A DNA stretch of 64,000 nt, from positions 103,640,182-103,704,181 of the forward strand of contig CM045761.1 of NCBI GenBank assembly GCA_025200525.1, in the 5' to 3' direction. Below the pieces are notes generated by a model. It was not told the DNA's origin and did no database searches. It saw only the letters and a program-made list of their open reading frames with translations. Made by a program: the position numbers and the translations under genes. This DNA is from Camellia lanceoleosa. Lineage: Eukaryota; Streptophyta; Magnoliopsida; Ericales; Theaceae. This document shows positions 21,100 to 32,799 of this stretch, in pieces; position 1 is the first letter of the stretch; each line of letters opens with the position of its first letter.

Positions 21100-22640
21100 T
21101 ATATCTGTTCTTCTTTAAATATTTGTTCTTATTTATGAAATTCCGATCTGAAATGCCAATGGTTTATGAAATTTGGGGCAGATTTTTGTATCTGTTCTAT
21201 AATTTTCGTATCTGTTCTATAATTTTTGTATCTGTTCGGTTATATTCTGAAATGCAACTCTTGGGGCAAATTTGTTTTCTATTTTTCGGGCAAATTTGTT
21301 ATATTTTGGGGCAAATTTGTTATATTTTTTGTTGGTAGTTAATGCTAAACCCTGAATTTTTGGTAATAGACATACTCAATTCCCATTTGTGACAAATATA
21401 TAACAAACATAAAAAATTCCAACTCAATTATATAAAAAAAAAATGATATTAACAACAAATTTGTTAAATTTATATGAAATGTATATAACAAATTAGATAT
21501 AATTCCAACTCAATTTGGGAAGGAAGTTTATTAACAACAAATTACGAAATATAAAAAACTTATAGTACAAAAAAAAAAAAAAAAACAAAACAAAAATTGT
21601 CAACAATTAACTAATATATTAAAAACATATTACGAAGATATGAAAAAAATTATATGTGAAATGTATATTACAAATTTAGATTTAAAAAGTAAATACTGTA
21701 CAAATTTTATTAGACATATATGACAAAATTTAATTATGAAAAACTATATGATAAATATATTGAAAAATGTTTTCAAAATAGAAAAAATATATATATATTG
21801 AAAATATATTACAAATTATATGTTTTAATTTGCGTATATTTTTTACTCAACACGAAATGCTCAATTCTCATTTCTAAAAAATATATTAATTACATAAAAA
21901 ATATATTTGGAACTAAATTTGGGAAGGAAGGTACATATATTATCTACATAGATTAACAACAAATTACAAAATATTACAAATTTATATTTAAGTCGATTAA
22001 AAAAAATAGTTGATTAACAAATATATTAAAAAAATATTAGACACATATTAATAATATATTAAATTATATATTACAATTTTAGAGTTAAAAAGTAAAGAGT
22101 GTAAAATTTTATTACACATATATGCTGGCTATTTAATTATTAAAAAATATAGTACAAATATTTTCAAAATATTCTAACAAAATATATTGAAAATATATTA
22201 CAAAATACATTTATTAATTTTCATATATTGTTTACTCAATACGAAATACTCACTTCTCATTTCTAAAAAATATAATAATTAGATTAAAAAAAATAGTTGC
22301 ACCTAAATTTGGAAAGGAAGGTAGATATATTATCTACATATATTAACAACAAATTACAAAATACATGAAATTTATATTACAAATATATTTAAAACAAACT
22401 TTATTAACAAATATATTAAAACTATATTACAAAGATATTAATAAAATAGTAAAATAAATATTAGAATTCTTGATTTAAATAGTAAAGAGTGTCAAAAATA
22501 TATTACAAACTAAATTTGGGAAGGAAGGTAAATATATTAAAAAGTTTTTACAAATATATGACAAAATTGGGTATATTATAAAAATTTTTACTAATATATT
22601 AAAACGATGTTAAAAACATATTAAAATTTATATTTGCGTT
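21100..22640. repeat. AT-rich array with about 400-bp repeated units
   Basis: Very AT-rich DNA built from degenerate repeats. The marker word AATTTGGGAAGGAAG recurs at 21512, 21916, 22306 and 22513 (steps 404, 390, 207), each followed by TTAACAACAAATTAC or similar in the first three. Non-coding filler inside the Harbinger element. Confidence 0.7.
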
Positions 22641-22745
22641 AGTCTTCGGATCTATTCCTGTTGATTCATGTAAATTTAATTTATATTAAAGCGTAGCATG
22701 GCGTCGTTCACCTCTACTGCAACTTCCAGTACATGGCCACGATGA

Positions 22746-23112
22746 ATGTGTGCCTGTGGACATGGCCCGTGTATTGTTAAGATTTCTAGGTCCACAAAAA
22801 ATCCAGGGCGTTCCTACTTTGTCTGTCCCCGCCCTGTGGTAAGTGACCCAATCTTTACCGGTCATAACTTTATGAACATTAACAACCCTTGAAACTAATA
22901 GTTCAATAATTTTCACTCATCAGCCCTGTGTAAGTTGGATTGGTTGGTGTGAAGAACGAAGGCAAGAGAACCAAGGCTATGCGTCACCCGGAGATGAAAT
23001 TGCTATGCAATTGCGGGCTGATGTCATAGACATTCAACAATCCTTGTGTGTCCTTAAGACCATTGTGTATGTGCTCTGCATTGTCGTTGTCATTTTGTTG
23101 TGCCGTATGTAA
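22746..23112 (+). CDS. GRF-type zinc-finger protein with C-terminal membrane segment
   Basis: Two exons, 22746-22838 and 22924-23112, joined over an 85-base GT..AG intron (phase 0), give an open 93-residue protein. Residues 2-40 fit the GRF zinc finger: C2/C4, KISRSTKNPGR (12-22), YFVCP (24-28), C33 and WIGWC (36-40). These fingers bind single-stranded nucleic acid in other proteins. Residues about 76-92 (TIVYVLCIVVVILLC) form a membrane segment, as in the plant GRF-plus-membrane small-protein group. An ATG 16 codons upstream in the same frame (22698) is cut off by a TGA (CGA expected), so the original protein was probably longer. It lies between the left end of the Harbinger element and its ORF1, on the same strand. 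Role in the transposon unknown. Confidence 0.7.
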
Positions 23113-23469
23113 GCACCGTTACCATGTTTGTAGTATGTACAAAGAACTTAGTATGTTGTCAGTATGTTGTTAGTATGTTCGTATCATGTTCGTAGTATGT
23201 TGTCGCATATGGGAGCCATAATACTAGCTGTCATATTTTTTGTGCACTACTAACTTCCAGGGCACCTGTGTATGTACATCAGTAATGTTCAATGCTTATA
23301 TGCAAATTTAACTTTAGTATCATATATCTCTGTTTGTTGTTATTAATGTGTCATGGCTTATGCGTGTGTATATAAACCCTAAAAACATATTTGTGATGGT
23401 AATCTTTTGTAACCGTACATTAGTAATGGTTTAAAACACGTACTTCACCGTCGACATCGCATTTCACCA
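23113..23469. other. Spacer with GTATGTT repeats
   Basis: Between the GRF gene and Myb-like gene. AGTATGTTGT/AGTATGTTCGTA words recur five times at 23130-23210. Probably the 3' region of one gene and promoter of the next. Confidence 0.4.
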
Positions 23470-24355
23470 ACCACTCCAAAAGCAAAGGCGTTGTCACCCA
23501 CAATTCAACCAAAGGTTGAAGAGACACAAACTTCAGTTAGCCGCTTAAGCCATACAGGCGCAATGGGACAAGACGAAAGGCGTCATGGATCGATAACTTT
23601 TTAGTTTTCCTCCGCTTGATTGCAACCGAGATTAGTAAAGGAAATCGCCCATTCTTAGTCCTCGCCCAAGCAGGTACAAGTCATTGGCAAGGAAATTTGA
23701 GAAAAAAACAGGAAAAAAACATGGACTGAAACAGTTGAAGAATAAGTACATGACGTTGAAAAAAGAGTGGCAAGCGTGGACGAAGTTGATGAATTCAAGC
23801 AAGGGAGTGTCTGGGATAGGCTTTGACTATGACACCAGTTGTTTCGAAGCACTGAGTGGTGGGACAAGATGGAATCAAGAAGTACATGTACAAACAAGTT
23901 TTATATTTGTCATTTACCAAGACATTTTTACTTCTACATTTAACTTGAATAGAATTTATTTATATGAAATATAACGTCTGCCTCTTTCATACATCTATAT
24001 TTCGCAGATCAACAAGGCGCAGCGTGTCTGAGTTCAGGAAAAAATCTTTGGAGCACCGTGACTTGATGGAGACGGTTTTCATGGGGGCATCAGCTACTGG
24101 GAAGCATCATTGGACCTCGGGCGAGAACCATCCCGAACCTGCTGAGGACTCATCTGATTCAGTGCGTAGTTTGGGAGCCCAAACATTTTTGCGATCCGAT
24201 ACCCCTGTGTACAGACGTGGACATTTCCGATATCACTAGAGCATGTTCCGATTGAAAAGGCAAAAGGAGAAAGACGCCATCAACAAGTGTTTCAAAGTCG
24301 AAGAAGAGAACAAGCGGTGCGTCGTGTTCAAGAATCAAGAAGTCACGGTGAGCAC
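23470..24355 (+). pseudogene. Harbinger ORF1, Myb/SANT-like DNA-binding protein, frameshifted
   Basis: Blocks of the plant Myb/SANT-like (Myb_DNA-bind_3) protein in order but in different frames: IATEISKGNRPFLVLAQAG (about 23614-23670), ARKFEKKTGKKHGLKQLKNK then YMTLKKEWQAWTKLM and GIGFDYDT (23687-23840), EWWDKMES (23852-23876), a likely intron to the AG at 24007, then EHRDLMETVFMGASATGKHH (24050-24110), EPAEDSSDSV and a Lys/Ser-rich tail (24240-24345). In PIF/Harbinger elements this protein binds the ends and helps the transposase enter the nucleus. At least three frameshifts and one TAG; not functional as read. Confidence 0.82.
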
Positions 24356-25189
24356 ACCTCACGCAAAATAAATCGCTTTACACTATTTCCAGTGCATGCA
24401 TAAACTTAGCGAGATTCCATCCCCGATGGTACACATCGTTATTCCACTTCTCTTCCACACTTACGGATAATGCCGATTCACGGAGGTCATGATGTGCCCG
24501 GCCGATGGCGACACATCATTGGATGGCTTACACGTATAGACTCAAAAGGTATCCGCTCCGGCGCTTTTTTTTGTAAACCTGGTCGCCACTCGATCTCTTG
24601 CGCGGCCTTTTTTTACTTTTGTAGATGTGATGTAGCGGTGTTACAAGTTTTGAAGATGCATGTCCTTCTCTTCCTTTTTAAAACTTTGACTTATGGTATT
24701 GTTGGCACTGTAGTAAAACAGGATGGTGGTGTGTGCATGTTTTCATTATGTCGTTTTTGTTTTTTTTTACTAGCTACGGGCAGCAACAAGTTTTAGGTAA
24801 GTGCATGGGTTGACGGAATGGAAGCATGGTTGTGCTTCGTTTTTGGGAAATGACTGGGATGTTTATGTTTTACTATTTTGTGTGAATATGTTTAAGACAG
24901 GGAATTACGTGTTACTTGCACGCTTTTGAATGCCTATATGTCGCAAGTTCATTTGGTAGTTTAGTTTGCTGGCTAGTTTTGTGGTTGTGAACAGCATGGG
25001 CCCCCTGTAAAGCATAAGTTGAATAGCTTATTTTTTTTCATGCAATTCATATGATCATGCGTTGCAAATGCCATTGGTGAGGGCATTACTTTGATTAAAA
25101 ACAATGTCGGCATTTTAAAATTGCAAACTTCATTACAATTTAAGTCAATGAATCACGTGCCAACTGATTGAAAAGATGCCACTCTTGTA
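24356..25189. other. Spacer between Harbinger ORF1 and transposase
   Basis: About 830 bases, T-rich, no recognisable protein blocks. Open frames such as 24470-24796 have no family resemblance I can see. Confidence 0.45.
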
Positions 25190-26823
25190 GGTTTCGCATC
25201 AATGAAGACGCGATGAATCCCTGGGATGGAAGCAACCATGATGAAATAACGGAAATGCTTAATCAAATGGCGATCAGTGCAACAAGAACAGAATCGACAT
25301 TTCTACAAGCATGCCAAATGTAATGGTACAAAAACACATGAATAAAACACCGCGTCGCTTTGCTATACTAACCGAATAGATGGATATGCGAACTATATGC
25401 GGGCATATGGGTCGATTTGAGGAAAATGTTTGCATCTTAGGAAGTTTTTGCCGCATTGTGTGAGACATTAGTCAACGATTTTGGGTTACAAGTCCCAACA
25501 TCCCCATGGCTTAGTTGTTGAAGAAAGCGTTGCGATGTTTATCTATGTGTTGAAAGGGAAGCAAAATCGAGAAATCCAAGAACGGTTCCAACATTCCGGG
25601 AGGCATTAACGAGGCACATGCATAACGTATCCGGGAGAGACGGTTTTGGCACACATGCATAACGATAAATTCCATGAAAGAGTTCACCGTTGTTCATTGC
25701 CGGGCCCACATACACAAGACGTGCCGGGTCCACACACAACAAGAGCGGTCCACATACATCAAGATCGTATACATCCATACGCAAGGGTTTAGATGGAAAT
25801 ACCTACCGCTCAAGGTACTTTCACCTACCGTTCAGGTAAAACATGATTGACATATAAATGAAGACAACGTATTTTGTTTTTGCTATTATCTCGCACGTGA
25901 CGCTTTAAAAAAATGAAACAGCTTGTTACCCACTTACGCAACAAAACAATTTATCCATGTTTGCGGGGATGCGGCATTGGAATGCGCAGGATCTGAACAC
26001 ATGTCGATTGCATGGGTTCTGGGGCGGAACGGGGGGCGGGCCGCGAACATATTTTGGTAGGAAATCCGCGGTAGGAAATCTCATCACACGAAAATATAAT
26101 GGCCACCGCCGATTTTGACATGTGTTTATTCATTTCTGCCGGATGGGAAGGAAGTATGCATGATAGTTGCATATTCAACGAGATAGTAACAAATGATAAT
26201 GTCCCTTCCCACATCCCCGAAAGGTAACACATGGTCCTTTATCTCATAGATTTATTAACAAATAAATTTTCCTCCCCGAGAAAACGTTATATGAAAATGG
26301 CGCAGAATTGTCTTTTGGTGTCATACATTGTCGCTATGTCGTGACCAAATATTATCTTGTCGATTCGCTAACCAAACCGGATTAGTTACTTAGCACCATT
26401 CAAAGGCCACCGTTACCACCAACAAGAATTCCGACGTATTTGCGGAACGCGATGGCAAACACACCAAGGGAATTATTTAACAAAGTGCATTCGCTACGCG
26501 ATGTGGTGGAACGGACTTTGTGCATGGAAAAATCGATGGGGTTTATTCGAGACATGCCTCGGTATGACTTTGCAAATGTGCAAGTTCGTTAGTAGGTGCG
26601 TCAATGGCGTTACATAATTATATCTGGAAACACAGGTAACCCAACAACCGTCACAACTGGCGAGGAAGAGGCAATGGCAATAGTAAATGCCATACCAAAA
26701 GTTGAACATGACGTGGATGGTTTAATGGTTGGAGATGAGGACCCCCATATGGCATTGGTCCGCCTTCACATACGCGACAAATTATGTTACATGCGTAATA
26801 ACGGAATGTTAGGAAATATATAG
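25190..26823 (+). pseudogene. Harbinger DDE transposase, decayed
   Basis: Blocks of the DDE_Tnp_4 (Harbinger) transposase in order: an ETLVNDFGL/LQVPTSPWL region then VYLCVE and EIQERFQHSG-like words (about 25440-25620); ADFDMCLFISAGWEGSMHDS (26108-26167), holding the His-Asp pair of the second catalytic Asp; KYYLVDS (about 26350); TPRELFNKVHSLRDVVERTL (26465-26520), with the catalytic Glu in the VER block; MALHNYIWKH (26602-26631); and an open C-terminal piece to 26823. The region of the first Asp (about 25950-26060) is garbled. It would cut and paste the element. Many shifts and stops. Confidence 0.85.
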
Positions 26824-26989
26824 TAGTCGAAATAATTTACGTATGGTTGTCACATAATGACACACGTGGAAGAGAATGTATTAAAATATATTATCATGTA
26901 CAATATGTATGAGTTTCCACGGGAATGTAACCCCTTCAAGTTGTTGACGTGCCTAATTTTGGAAAACAACAATCCATACGAATTTTGCT

Positions 26990-27740
26990 TGTGGAAAAAC
27001 AAAAAAAGGTGAAACAAATAAAAACAAATGAAAAAGAAAAGTAATACATAAATTGTCAAAGAAATAAAAAAATTAACGCAATATTCGCCTAATCCAAACT
27101 AAAAAAAAAAAAAAAACAAATAACAAATTTGGATTTGCAAAATTCGGCAGATTGAAACCCAACATACAAAAATTGTCAACAAAAAAATTAAGAAAAAAAT
27201 GCCAAAGTGAAACCCCAAAAAAGAAAAAGAAAAAACAAAATAAAAAAAAAACGCAAAAACCGCAAAATCGAAACCCAACATGAAAAAAATAAAATAAAAA
27301 AAGAAGAACCAAAATATGGCAAATCCAAACCGAAAATAGAAGTCAATAAAAATTAAAAAAATTAAGCAAAAGTCGGCAGATCGACACCCAATATATATAT
27401 AAAAAAAAAACACACACACACATAAGAAAACAAAAAAAGCCAAATCCAATCCCCAAAAATGAAAAAAAAAATAGCAAAATACGGTAAATCGAAACATAAC
27501 ATAAAAAAATTTTAAATTCAAATTTACCAAAACATGCCAAATACCAAAAAAAAAATATATATATATATATATAATTTAACCAAAAAGTCAAAATTGTAAA
27601 AAAAAAATACCAAAAAAAAAATACTGTTTACAAATTTTTTCTCAGCAAGAAGCCAAAATTGTACAAAAAAAAAAAAAGGGGAAATATGCCATATCAAAAC
27701 CGAAATTCAAAAATTTTTAAAAAAAATAGAGAAGGGCAAC
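26990..27740. repeat. A-rich low-complexity tract
   Basis: About 750 bases of A-runs separated by short words such as AAATCGAAAC and GCAAAA, near the right end of the Harbinger element. Minus-strand frames here are Phe-rich artefacts. Confidence 0.8.
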
Positions 27741-27921
27741 TTCGTAATTTAACAACATGACACCTCACCAAAAAGCCAAAAAGCCATTCCCAAACCAAGC
27801 TTTTTAGCCCCAGGCTAAAATAGCCAAAAAAGCCAACCCACTTCCCAAACGGAGGCAAAGTGGCTCTTGTTTTGCTGAAGACATTCACAAAAAAATATTT
27901 GAAGAAATTTGAAATTTAAAT

Positions 27922-27924
<3 letters not shown>

Positions 27925-27957
<33 letters not shown>
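27925..27957. repeat. (CT)n microsatellite
   Basis: About 16 CT units in the right part of the outer hAT element. Confidence 0.95.
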
Positions 27958-27961
<4 letters not shown>

Positions 27962-28331
27962 TTGATGCAACACTAATAGTTTGGTTAAAAAAAATTTGAA
28001 CTTTTGAAATTATAGGTTTGTTTGGTTTAAAAAAATTTATAATTTTTTTAATTAATATAGTATTAAATCTTTAGTGGTTAGTTGCTTAATAGGCCTTTGC
28101 ATATTTATGAAAAAATAATAGGTATTATGATGTTTAATTTTTTTTTTTTTTTACTAGCTTATGCATGTGGCCCAATGAACGGGTTTGAAAATTATAATTT
28201 AGTTAGGGTTGGGCTTTGGTTGATTATATATGTCTGATATTCAGGTTGGACAGGCTTAGGTTGAGACAAAGTCCCTTATTAGTTATGGCCAGTCTGGCCT
28301 GGCTCGATAAATGACTACCCTTAGGTACAAT

Positions 28332-29380
28332 TAGGTAAAAAATTCCTTAAAAAAATAATTTGTCTTCCTTACCAAATAATTTTACTAAACATGTCTATCA
28401 CAAAAAAGATCAAACATTGGACTAAATATCATATGATCTCATGGGTGTGGATTTTCACTAATTATTCCTATATTTTATCCCAAAAAATATATTTATGGAG
28501 TAATTTTTAATTTTTTTTATATATAAAATATTAAATAAGTTTTTTTTTATAAAATAAAAAAATGTATTTGATACACACTTGTTTTAAAAATTTAGAAGAA
28601 ATTAAAAAAAAAAAAAAAAAAAAAAACCCAAACCTTATAATAAAATAAATCTTAATTTTTTAATTTATTTTTTTATTGGCACGAGGTGTCTGGATTAAAA
28701 CTTGACTAATCCCCAAGGGTGCACATGCCCTCGGTAAGGAGTTTCCCGCAAGTGCACGACAATTAATTCAAGGGTTTTCTCCTAATCTGATAATCCCAAG
28801 GAATTGTTAGCCCTAAGAGGTTTCAATCTCTGAACCTTAGAGGGAATCTAGAGTTTTTAATTTTATCAATTCAAAGCATAATCTTTTGATTTTTTTTTTT
28901 TTCAATCTAAACTATCTAATTAATTTCGTTAAGTAAAATTAACGGAAAATAAACTCAATGTAGGTATGCGAAAAATGTCTGAAATACTTGTTTCTATTGA
29001 GTTTAATGACTAAAATATACTCTCCCTTTTTTTTATAATTTTATTTAACAAAAATAAGCAGATAGTTTAAATTAAAAACAAATCAAAAGATTAGGGCTTA
29101 AATTGACAAAATTAAATATTCAAAATTTATTTTATTATAAAACTGAAATCCAATTTTTTTTTTTCTATATATTTTTGCCAAAAATATATTATAAAAATAA
29201 GTGAAAAAAATAATATACTAAAAAGATGTATAATATCTAGAGAAAATCGGTGATAAATTCAATCTAAGAATGATATAAAGCATTAGGTCCCATCAATATT
29301 TTTTGTTTTTATTTTTATTTTTTTTGTTGTGAGATGTACATTCTTTATAAAATATTGTGGTGAGAAGTACATTTCGTTAT
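28332..29380. other. AT-rich DNA with a SINE-like piece
   Basis: No coding signal. Long A/T runs at 28600-28626 and elsewhere. The only structured part is 28676-28850. Confidence 0.5.
28676..28850 (+). repeat. Possible SINE fragment
   Basis: A non-AT-rich island starting GCACGAGGTGTCTGG, with TTGACTAATCCCC, and ending in a pol III box B-like GGTTTCAATCTC. This resembles the conserved stretch of widespread eudicot tRNA-derived SINEs, from memory of such sequences. No poly-A tail or target duplication was identified. Confidence 0.4.
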
Positions 29381-29399
29381 TTTGGAGAATATTTTATTT

Positions 29400-29720
29400 T
29401 CAATTTTATCCCTTAACATATTTGTTGAAATCTTTTTTATTTGTTTAATTTTTTTGAATCTATCCGTTTCAAATCATTTTTTATCTGTTGAATTTTTTAA
29501 CCTATATGTTGAAATATTTTTATATTTGTTGAATTTTTTAACCTATTTTTTCTTATCTGTTGAATTTTTTGATCTATTTTTTCTTATCTGTTGAACATAT
29601 TTGTTGAAATCTCTCATTTTCTCTCTGTAGAAACCACTATCTGTTCAAATCTTTTTTATCTGTTGATTTTTTTAAACTTTTTTTTTTTCTTATCTATTGA
29701 ACATATTTGTTCTGATTTGA
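29400..29720. repeat. T-rich minisatellite
   Basis: Degenerate units of about 30 bases built on TTATCTGTTGAATTTTTT and CATATTTGTTGAAATC, about ten copies. Non-coding. Confidence 0.75.
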
Positions 29721-30599
29721 CCTAGTGAGTTATGAATTCTTTTTAGCCTTTTTTTTTCCTTCTCAATTGAATTTCCTTACCACCTCATCGCCTCCATCAA
29801 TCTCCTTCCTCTCCGAGTCTCCTTCCTCGTCTTCTACCACTACCACCTCTATACTGCCTCTGGTATTGAAATCCATTTCTTTGTCTCTCCCTTCAAGAAA
29901 TAAACTTTGTTTGTTGATTTCCTTATCGATCCAATGAACTACAATTCCTTTTTATCATAAATGTCCAAAGAAAAGTCTCTTAACATTTAAGCTTTATTGC
30001 TTCCAGAGCTCATGCTCGCCAGAGCCCTACTTGACTTCTTCATCTCAAATGTCACTCCAACCACCATCGGTGACATCGGTTTAATTTCCACCTCACTACC
30101 AACCGAAGGCGTCGTCGACACAAACGACGAGATCAGTCTCGCAGACATATCAAAAATCAATATCACTGACAGTGAAATTGTCTATAACTGTGGCTAATTC
30201 AATTCCACACATCGGTGGTGGAATTATCCAAAACACAAATGAGAGAGTTAGGGTTTCATAGGAGAGCCTTTGGAGAGAAGGAATAGAAGGATAAAAGATC
30301 AGGTAAAAAGAACAGAGCCAGCTTCTTCGTCAGCTACTTCATCTTCATTAACAACACCTTGTTTTTTGAAAAATTAGATAACTTCGATTTTGACTTTCTG
30401 ATGAAGATGATGATGGATTTGAGGTAGTGAAAGGGAGATGATGAAGTCGTAGAAAGTGTAGTGGCCGGTAAAGGGGAGGGGGCCCTTTTAGGGAGCTCAA
30501 TCTAGGGTTTCGTTGACTTTAGAGGTGATGCAGTTGTAGACGAGGCTTGGTTTTGGCCCATAATGGCAAGACCGACTAGACTTATATAGGGAGAGAGCC
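29721..30599. other. Unassigned region upstream of the LINE
   Basis: Less AT-rich than its surroundings at 29770-30230. Short open frames (29725-29937, 29997-30197) have no recognised family. It may be the 5' untranslated region of the LINE, a host fragment, or both. Confidence 0.35.
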
Positions 30600-30614
30600 G
30601 TTGGTGCTACTGCT

Positions 30615-30615
30615 A

Positions 30616-30652
<37 letters not shown>

Positions 30653-30690
30653 CACACACACACACATACAGACACACACATATACACACT
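30615..30690. repeat. (GA)n/(CA)n compound microsatellite
   Basis: GA run (about 30615-30650) followed by CA run (30651-30665) and further GA/CA words to 30690, directly upstream of LINE ORF1. Frames across it give Ser/Leu artefacts. Confidence 0.92.
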
Positions 30691-30853
30691 TACAGAGAGA
30701 GAAAAAAAAAAGATGAGCACGACTTTGAAACCAACAAATAGATAGAGAAAGAGAAAAAAAATTAAGGAGTGAGAGAGAAAGATAGATAGAGAGAGAAAGG
30801 AACAAAAAAGTGGATAGGCAATCATTGTTCTATAAGCATTCTCTCTCTAGAAA

Positions 30854-31816
30854 ATGACCATTGAAGAGAAATCTGGCGAACTTGGTCGAACATCAGAGGA
30901 GCAAGACCATCTTGATTGGAGCAATAAAAATGTGAAAGAGTTATCAACAATTGAAATGATTTCGCATGACAACCAATTACAGCCCTGGGATGGGGTAGAC
31001 GAACAAATGAATGATGAACTGTTAGACCAATCTAAAACTAAGGGACCAACTAATGATGATAATGGCAAGCAAAACCATCAGATCAAATAATAGTCCTTCA
31101 AACAAGCACTACTGAGATCCAAATTTAATGAGAATGAAAATAAAAAAAGCTTTAATTGCGATGTAGAACACTTATCATCGGATGAGGAAATGGAACATGA
31201 TGGAGATTCAGAGGAAGGTTTGGAACTAATGAGAAATTGGTCCAACCCAATTGACAAAATCTCCTCTGGTCTACTAAAGGAGGTCAGGGAACCATGGAAG
31301 AAGTCCTTAATCATGGGATTACTAGGGAAAAACATTGGGTATAACCTGTTCGTCACTCGAATGCAAAGATTATGGAGTCTACAAGCGAATTTTGAGGCTC
31401 TGGATATTGGAAATGGTTTCTTCATAGTTAAGTTTGAAATGTTGGATGATTACTCCAAAGTCTACATGGGTGGACCTTGGGTAGTCATGAACCATTGTGT
31501 TACTATGCGAAAATGGCAACATGACTTCAAATCTGATGAGGTTGAGGAAGGCACAACTGCAATTTGGGCTTGCTTTCCAAATTTACCAATTGAATATTAT
31601 GATGAAAAGATTTTGTATCATATTGCTAAGGCCATACACACCTCTAAAGGTAGACATAAACATGGCTATAACGGCCAAAGGGAGGTATGCTCGAGTATGT
31701 GTCAAAATGGACCTACGAAAACCTCTAATCTCATATCTTACAATTGGAAAGTATAAATATGTGGTGGAGTATAAGCATCTTCACTTAATCTATTCTTCTT
31801 GTGGTAGAGTGGATCA
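30854..31816 (+). pseudogene. LINE ORF1 (DUF4283 plus CCHC-like finger)
   Basis: ATG at 30854 in the same frame as 31190-31756, but with two adjacent stops (TAA TAG) at 31088-31093. DUF4283 core: KKSLIMGLLGKNIGYN, LFVTRMQRLW, NGFFIVKFEMLDDYSKVY, GGPWVVMNH, AIWACFPNLPIEYY. After a frameshift near 31655 the zf-CCHC_4 part continues (DMAITAKGRYARVCVKMDLR-like, VEYKHLHLIYSSCGRVDH) to 31816. RNA-binding chaperone of the LINE particle. The tail region to 32290 is Lys/Pro/Gly-rich with many stops. Confidence 0.88.
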
Positions 31817-32799
31817 CTAGAAAAAGAGGTGTACGGAGTATTCGATGACAGTGCTGGAGAAGAAGAATTAGAGTACGACCACTATTCAAATTGGAACAAA
31901 TGGGCCAGGACCATCAAGGCCTAGTGGGCAAAGAAAGGAAAGTGGGCCTAATGATGATGATACAGAAGGCTTTGGGCCTTGGACTATTGCGCCTAGTAGA
32001 AAAAGAAAGGCTAAACCAACTAAGCCCAAACATAGAATAACCCAACACAAAGGAAACAAGTTCAAAGTCCTACAAGAAGAGAGAACCCAGTTGGAGACTC
32101 TCAGTGCATAACAGGATAAGGCGACTCTAAATGTAGAATTTATTAATGAGGTGATAGGAGGAGTTCCTAATGATAAAGCCCAAGGCCTAGAAGGAAAACA
32201 AATGGATATTAACCAGACAATGGAGATGGACAAACCCCAATCCACCATGGTAAGAAGCAAAGATAAACAAAATGTTAGTGATAAAGAGCTAGTGGAATAG
32301 CAGTGAGAATGTAAGGCACCCAATCCAACAAGAAATTAAAAGGGATAAACACTAGTACTAGAGGTGTCAGTTTTGATCACCTAGCTAGACACGCAAACCA
32401 TCTCCACAGTCATATTAGCGGTCTTCTGTTCGAGAAAAAACTAGCTTTAGCTCTTGAAAGCTCCCACAAACCCAAAAATCAAAAACCACCAGATTTATTT
32501 GAGAGGAAAGATGGAGGAAACAGTGGAGAAGGTTCCAATGGTGAATCACCGAGTCGATCAATTCAGAGCTTTGATGTTTTTAGAGCTAGAGAGAGAAGTG
32601 TATGACCACGTAGGAATAGATTGGTGGAGAAACGAAGCGAAGTTGTTGATTCAACCCTGGTGGGAGAAGGATGCACACAATGTGAATCACATTGTGCTAG
32701 CGAAGCCATTGGCAACAATAGCAGAAAGCTTGAAGATGGTAACAGGTGCCTTAAGCCTTACTAAAGAGGAGAAAGTACCACAACTCCAAATATCATCCA
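31817..32799 (+). other. LINE inter-ORF region
   Basis: ORF1 tail remnants and the spacer before the endonuclease. A frame at 32454-33038 runs into the endonuclease, but its first 110 codons match no domain I recognise. Confidence 0.5.

Larger units (their letters stand above)
20514..27856 (+). mobile_element. PIF/Harbinger transposon, 7.3 kb
   Basis: Ends GCCTGTGTTTGGGAAG and (reverse complement) GCCTCCGTTTGGGAAG, 14 of 16 identical, flanked by AAA on both sides (20511-20513, 27857-27859), matching the 3-bp duplication of the superfamily. Gene order on the plus strand: GRF zinc-finger/membrane protein, Myb/SANT-like protein, DDE transposase. The last two are the known ORF1/ORF2 pair of PIF/Harbinger. 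It was once autonomous; both are now frameshifted. Confidence 0.88.
20257..28323. mobile_element. hAT-type element carrying a Harbinger insertion
   Basis: Left end TAGGGGTGGGCA, right end (reverse complement) TAAGGGTAGTCA, flanked by a perfect 8-bp duplication GGTACAAT (20249-20256 and 28324-28331), the hAT signature. Only about 0.7 kb is its own sequence (20257-20513 and 27860-28323), with GGGCTGGGCTAGG-type words and no transposase, so it is non-autonomous. The rest is the nested Harbinger element. Confidence 0.85.

Noticed and set aside
27073..27591. Overlapping Phe-rich minus-strand frames of up to 143 codons
   Set aside because: Created by A-rich low-complexity DNA; no start context or protein blocks.
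30497..30825. Ser/Leu-rich and Cys/Val-rich minus-strand frames
   Set aside because: Translations of GA and CA microsatellites.
31886..32323. 145-codon minus-strand frame in the LINE
   Set aside because: Antisense to the low-complexity ORF1 tail; no domain.
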